DNA of 18,732 nt from Verrucomicrobiota bacterium (GTDB lineage Bacteria > Verrucomicrobiota > Verrucomicrobiia > Opitutales > Opitutaceae): contig JAEWBF010000115.1 in NCBI GenBank assembly GCA_023391285.1, positions 1-18,732 of the forward strand, written 5' to 3'. The notes beneath the pieces were generated by a model. It did no database searches. It was not told the origin of the DNA and worked only from the letters and a program-made list of their open reading frames with translations. Positions 15,288-18,732 of the stretch are shown one piece after another (the first letter of the stretch is position 1; each line of letters starts with the position of its first letter). The position numbers and the translations under genes were made by a program.

Positions 15288-16474
15288 CCTACTGGATTCT
15301 TTGCTTCGCTCAGAATGAGAGGGGCAGGAGTTTGAGCGGGGCGGGCGAAGGCGAGCAGGGAGCGGAGAGGCGAAGCGCCGATAGCGGGGTAGGCTTCGCA
15401 AGGGGTCCAGCAGTTGGGGCATTGACCGCGGGCGATCGCGCGGCGCACGCCGGCGCGGCGGGCGGATTCGACGATCGGCATGAGCGCGTGTTTGGAGTTG
15501 CGGATGTTGCCGAGCGGTCGGTCCCAGATGGTGCAGGGGAAGACCTCGCCTTTTTCGGAAAGGTAAACGGTGGAGAGCAGGGCGGAGCAGGTGATGGACG
15601 TGCGGCCGCCGGCGAGGTAGCGCGCGGCTTCGGAGCGGTAGATGCGTTCGACGGCGCGCATGGCGGAAAGTCCGCTTTTGGATTTCGACGCGGCGAGGTG
15701 GAGGGCGGCGGAGATTTCGGCCCGGTGTCCGGGACCGCCGAAACCGTCGGCAGATTCGCGGGCGGCGGCGTTGCCGTAGTAGTGCGAGGAGAAATGCGGG
15801 ATGTTGAGGTGGAGCGTGGCCCAGTCGATGACGGCTTCGCCGCGGGTGCGGAGGGCGTCGTTGATGGCGGCGTAGGTGAGCTCGACGAGTTCGGGCGAGG
15901 AGTGGCCGGTGGAGGATTTGTGACCGTGGAGCGTCATGCCGACGAAGACGTTGTCGGGACCGAGGACGCGGCGGAGGGCGGCGAAAGTGTCGACGGCGTG
16001 GGCGAAGTCGTTGCGAATGCCGCGCAGCCGGTCGTTGAGCGCGGGCGGGCCGTCGATCGAAACGGTGACAACGAGGCGGGCGCGGACCGATGCGCGGAGC
16101 TCTGTCGCGATTTTCTCGATACGCTTGGTGGCGATGCCGTTGGTCGGAAAATGGATGAGGAGAAGGTCGGGATTGGCGGCGGCGAAGGCTTGAACGACTT
16201 GGACGAAGTCGGGCCGATCCGTCGGCTCGCCGCCGGTGAAGTCGATCCATTGGAAGAATGGGTTGGCGGCGGCGACGGAGCGGATTTCTTCGAGGGTGAG
16301 TTCGGCGTCGAGGGCGCCGGGGGTGTCCTTGACTTTCCAGATGTCGCAATAGGTGCAGCGCGAATGGCAGCGTTTGGTGACGACGAACATGAGTTTCGTC
16401 GGGCGGCCCTCGATGCCGGCGGCGGCCGCGGCGGTGCGCGCGGCGAATCGGGTCCATGAATACAGCGAGCTCAC
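15284..16474 (-). CDS. Radical SAM protein with SPASM-like C-terminal cysteines
   Basis: 396-aa radical SAM enzyme. The 4Fe-4S motif CHSRCTYC (C36, C40, C43; CxxxCxxC) is followed by FTGGEP (79-84), SAM-contact elements HFPTNG (108-113) and VSIDGPP (138-144). The C-terminus has a SPASM-like set: C296, 12 residues, Gly, 4 residues, C314, then C352, C355 and C359 (CPNCWTPC), enough to ligate an auxiliary cluster. No precursor-peptide gene is visible beside it, so a RiPP role is not indicated; a sugar, lipid or small-molecule substrate is as likely. It starts at GTG 16474, overlapping the stop of gene A as GTGA, and ends overlapping the next gene as ATGA. Its last residues, LILSEAKNPVG, are encoded by a dispersed repeat (15293-15320), so the original C-terminus was probably different. 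Confidence 0.9.
   Translation of the reverse strand: MSSLYSWTRFAARTAAAAAGIEGRPTKLMFVVTKRCHSRCTYCDIWKVKDTPGALDAELTLEEIRSVAAANPFFQWIDFTGGEPTDRPDFVQVVQAFAAANPDLLLIHFPTNGIATKRIEKIATELRASVRARLVVTVSIDGPPALNDRLRGIRNDFAHAVDTFAALRRVLGPDNVFVGMTLHGHKSSTGHSSPELVELTYAAINDALRTRGEAVIDWATLHLNIPHFSSHYYGNAAARESADGFGGPGHRAEISAALHLAASKSKSGLSAMRAVERIYRSEAARYLAGGRTSITCSALLSTVYLSEKGEVFPCTIWDRPLGNIRNSKHALMPIVESARRAGVRRAIARGQCPNCWTPCEAYPAIGASPLRSLLAFARPAQTPAPLILSEAKNPVG
15293..15320 (-). repeat. Dispersed repeat, TCATTCTGAGC type, copy 2, inside coding sequence
   Basis: On the minus strand TCTCATTCTGAGC...GAATCCA; 23 of 28 positions match the intergenic copy at 4821-4848. It codes for the last residues of the radical SAM protein (LILSEAKNP) and lies 5 bases before the start codon of the next gene. 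Such elements are normally intergenic, so this copy appears to have landed at a gene junction and become coding. Confidence 0.65.
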
Positions 16475-18294
16475 GGGGCGCTTTCGGCCGGAGCGTTACC
16501 TTCGAGCTGGGCGCGGGCTTTGGCCAGCACGGTATCGAGATCGCGATCGGCGCGAGTGTCTTCGGGGACGCGGCCGCCGAATTTTTCGAAGGCTTCGGGT
16601 GTATCCAAACGGTAGAGACCGAGTTTGTAAGCTTGTGAGGTGATGCGGCGGAACGGGACGGCGTTTACCTTGGCCATATATTCGGCGGTGTAGCGCGCCA
16701 TTTCGGGCTCGGCGTTGTGCCAGAAACTCCAGTGCTGGTAGATGCCGCCCGGGTATTGGTTGGCGAGCTCGCGCATCTCGGCGTGGAGCATGTTTTCGAG
16801 CACGAAGTATTGGGAGGAATTGATGCCCTGCAGATTCCACATGCACGGGTCGGGCGAGATGACGAGGGAGCCGGAAGGAATCGATCGGGCCATTTCCTTG
16901 ACGAAGTCGGAGTCGTCCTGGGCCTCGATCGCTTCGCGAGTAAGCGTGGGCACGTAGTCCATGGCGGCGACCCAGTTGATCAGGCCGGCGGCGGCGAGGG
17001 CGCCGAGCCAAGCGGGACGGGACCGGAGGCGGCGGAAAGCGACGGCGGCGCCGACGCCCATGAAGATCGCGATAGGCGCGCAAGAGATGAGTCCGTAACG
17101 CGAGCTGGCGCCGTAGTGATAACCGCCGGCGTAATAGAGAACGAAGATGCCCCAGGACATCGCGAACCAGAGGCCAACGGCGAGGAGCGCGGTGCGATTG
17201 CGGCGGAGGAGCCAGAGCAAGCCGAGAAATGCGAGGAGAGTGCCGACGGCGGGGAACCATGCGCCGTCGATGAAGTAGCCGCCGTTGCTCTTGAGATTCT
17301 GTTCGATGAAATCGACGTCGAAGCGGCGACCGTCGGTGGCGCCCCAGCTTTCGGTGCGCATGGACCAGAGGTGCATCGTGTTGGGCGCGGCGAGAGCGAC
17401 GGAAAGGGCGAGGGCGCTCCAGGCAGAGAAGTCTTCGATGAAGCGGTCGTCGGTGGACCAGAGGACGAGCGCGACGAGCGGGAAGACGAGCATGGACTCC
17501 GGACGGAAGTAGACCGCGAACGCGGTGGCGCCGGCGAGAAGGAGCGCGGTGGAGGGAAGGCCTTGGGCGGAGTCGCGGTCGCGAAGGCGGGCGTGCGCGC
17601 AGGCGGCGAGGAAGGCGAAGACGATGGTGGCGGCGGAGGCCGGCTCGACGGCGACGGTGTGACCCCACCACGGCACGAGCGGGGTGAAAAGAAACAGAAG
17701 GGAGGTGGCGAGCGCGGCGCCGGCGGGAAGCGTCCAGGGAACGAGCACGAGGGCGGCGTAGATCGCGGCGGCGGTGAGACCGGTGAGGGCGCGATTGAGG
17801 AAATGTGATGCGGAATCGGATACGCCGACGAGGCGGTAGATCCAGGAGAGAAGGTAGGGCAGGCCGTTGGGCTGTTTGTTGACCCAGGCATCATACATTT
17901 CGAATTTGCCGTATTCGACGCGCGCGTAATTCGCGCCCTCGGCGCGACCGGTGTGCGCGATCGTCTGGCCGATCTGCATGTAGATGTGTTCGTCGAAGAA
18001 GATGCGGTTGGTCTGCGGCGCGAGGTAGCAGACGAAGTGGCCGAAGACGGCGATGGCGAGGGCGGTGAGCGCTCGGCGGCGGCCAAGGAGTTGGTAGATG
18101 GGTCGTGCGGAAGCGGCGAGGCCGGCGGCGATGACGATGAAGCACGCGTGCATGCCCCACATGGTGGATTCGGGAACGAGGCGGCGTTGGGCTTCGTTTT
18201 CGAGCGAGCCGACGCGCAGCGCCCAGATCGCGGTGGCGGCGAGCGCGATGACGGCGAAGGCGAGGAAGGCGAGGCGTGAGGCGCGGGCGGACAT
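16471..18294 (-). CDS. GT-C-like polytopic membrane protein A (putative glycosyltransferase)
   Basis: 607-aa membrane protein with about a dozen hydrophobic segments. The first outer loop carries FFDEHIYMQIGQTIAHTG (99-116): the paired Asp101-Glu102 followed by a Tyr matches the DE catalytic signature of ArnT/PMT-like (GT39) enzymes. NKQPNGLPYLLSWIYRLVG (139-157) corresponds to their conserved KP..YLL segment. The C-terminal 140 residues are hydrophilic and probably periplasmic (SLVISPDPCMWNLQGINSSQYF, then HWSFWHNAEPEMARY). ATG 18294 shares one base with the TGA of the upstream carbamoyltransferase (TGATG), and its stop overlaps the GTG of the radical SAM gene. The longer frame to 18477 is an Arg-rich shadow of the carbamoyltransferase. 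It likely transfers a sugar from a polyprenyl-phosphate donor outside the cytoplasm, to an unknown acceptor. Confidence 0.8.
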   Translation of the reverse strand: MSARASRLAFLAFAVIALAATAIWALRVGSLENEAQRRLVPESTMWGMHACFIVIAAGLAASARPIYQLLGRRRALTALAIAVFGHFVCYLAPQTNRIFFDEHIYMQIGQTIAHTGRAEGANYARVEYGKFEMYDAWVNKQPNGLPYLLSWIYRLVGVSDSASHFLNRALTGLTAAAIYAALVLVPWTLPAGAALATSLLFLFTPLVPWWGHTVAVEPASAATIVFAFLAACAHARLRDRDSAQGLPSTALLLAGATAFAVYFRPESMLVFPLVALVLWSTDDRFIEDFSAWSALALSVALAAPNTMHLWSMRTESWGATDGRRFDVDFIEQNLKSNGGYFIDGAWFPAVGTLLAFLGLLWLLRRNRTALLAVGLWFAMSWGIFVLYYAGGYHYGASSRYGLISCAPIAIFMGVGAAVAFRRLRSRPAWLGALAAAGLINWVAAMDYVPTLTREAIEAQDDSDFVKEMARSIPSGSLVISPDPCMWNLQGINSSQYFVLENMLHAEMRELANQYPGGIYQHWSFWHNAEPEMARYTAEYMAKVNAVPFRRITSQAYKLGLYRLDTPEAFEKFGGRVPEDTRADRDLDTVLAKARAQLEGNAPAESAP

Positions 18295-18732
18295 CAGGCA
18301 GACGTTTTCGAGAGCAAGGCGGAGCCGAGGGCGAGGTGTTCGACGCCGCTTTCGATCCAGGCTTCGACGATGCCATCGGCGTCGTCGGACATGGGTTTGC
18401 CGTGGAGATTGAGGCTGGTGTTGATCACGGCGCCGACGCCGGTGAGCGAGCGGACGTGTTGAAGAAGTTGATACCAACGCGAGGTGTCGTCGCGTTCGAC
18501 CATTTGCGGGCGGCAGGAGCCATCGGGGCCGATGGCGCCGGCGAGGGCCTGGCGACCGCGGGGCGTGGTCATGAAGCCATTGGTCATGTGGCGATTCACG
18601 TCGTGAGGGCCGCGAAAGTCCGCGAGGAGCGCGGGCGCTTCGGAGGCGAGAATGGAGGGGCAGAACGGTTGATACCAGACGCGTCGTTTGAGGCGGAGGT
18701 TGAGGTCGTGGGGGGGGCGGGGGGGAGTCGCA
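18294..18732 (-). CDS. NodU/CmcH-type carbamoyltransferase, C-terminal part (5' end outside window)
   Basis: Only the last 146 residues are present; the frame stays open through the right edge. The visible part is the C-terminal domain of the NodU/CmcH/TobZ family: WYQPFCPSILASEA, MTNGFMTTPRGRQALAGAIGPDGSCRPQMV, TGVGAVINTSLNLHGKPMSDDADGIVEAWIESGVEHLALGSALL. The NTSxNLxGxP element is the family's adenylate-binding segment. Full members (about 550-600 aa) make carbamoyl-adenylate from carbamoyl phosphate and ATP and transfer the carbamoyl group to a hydroxyl on sugars or antibiotics. An internal GTG at 18599 gives a 101-aa frame, but upstream codons match the family, so it is not the start. Its TGA overlaps the ATG of gene A by one base, placing it in the same operon. 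This gene suggests the pathway product is O-carbamoylated. Confidence 0.9.
   Translation of the reverse strand, partial: ATPPRPPHDLNLRLKRRVWYQPFCPSILASEAPALLADFRGPHDVNRHMTNGFMTTPRGRQALAGAIGPDGSCRPQMVERDDTSRWYQLLQHVRSLTGVGAVINTSLNLHGKPMSDDADGIVEAWIESGVEHLALGSALLSKTSA

Noticed and set aside
15288..16457. N-terminal extension of the fused membrane/spermidine-synthase gene
   Set aside because: The extension is Arg-rich shadow of the radical SAM gene; ATG 15287 makes a clean ATGA overlap and precedes the family's first membrane segment.
1..18732. CRISPR array, tRNA, rRNA, insertion sequence or integrase
   Set aside because: No regularly spaced repeats, cloverleaf or rRNA stretches, or transposase/recombinase motifs were found on reading both strands.

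Overview
The window is GC-rich bacterial DNA (about two thirds G+C in the two gene-body lines I counted) with almost every gene on the minus strand and few recognisable Shine-Dalgarno sites. The gene content and the dispersed palindromic repeats would fit a member of the Verrucomicrobiota, possibly Opitutaceae: a PPi-type phosphofructokinase with GGNDS/PKTIDND motifs, a fused membrane/spermidine-synthase-like protein, and short GTAG-headed repeats. That placement is an inference; there is no rRNA or other phylogenetic marker here.

Left part (1-9487), housekeeping and transport. A CstA carbon-starvation transporter (plus strand, 5' end cut by the window edge) converges on a small ORF6N-domain gene. 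Behind that gene come a TonB-dependent receptor, a pyrophosphate-dependent phosphofructokinase, adenylosuccinate lyase and a CaCA-type cation antiporter, all minus strand and separated by gaps of 200-330 bases (57 bases between the ORF6N gene and the receptor). These gaps hold dispersed repeats: REP-like hairpins with a GTAG head, all in the same orientation and just 3' of genes, one of which also looks like the terminator of the phosphofructokinase gene. The ORF6N gene is AT-rich in its DNA-binding half and carries two related 25-bp dyads, one just before its start codon and one inside its coding sequence.

Right part (9488-18732), one long minus-strand operon that continues off the right edge. 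In transcription order it encodes the C-terminal part of a NodU/CmcH-type carbamoyltransferase, a GT-C-like membrane protein (A), a radical SAM protein with a SPASM-like cysteine tail, a fused membrane/spermidine-synthase-like protein, a second GT-C-like protein (B) and a third (C). The first five are joined by four successive stop/start overlaps (TGATG, GTGA, ATGA, GTGA); the last follows after 32 bases. The set suggests assembly and decoration, possibly including carbamoylation, of a cell-envelope or exported glycan-like or lipid-linked product. The product is unknown and I do not recognise the combination as a described system. No CRISPR array, tRNA, rRNA, transposase or integrase was seen.
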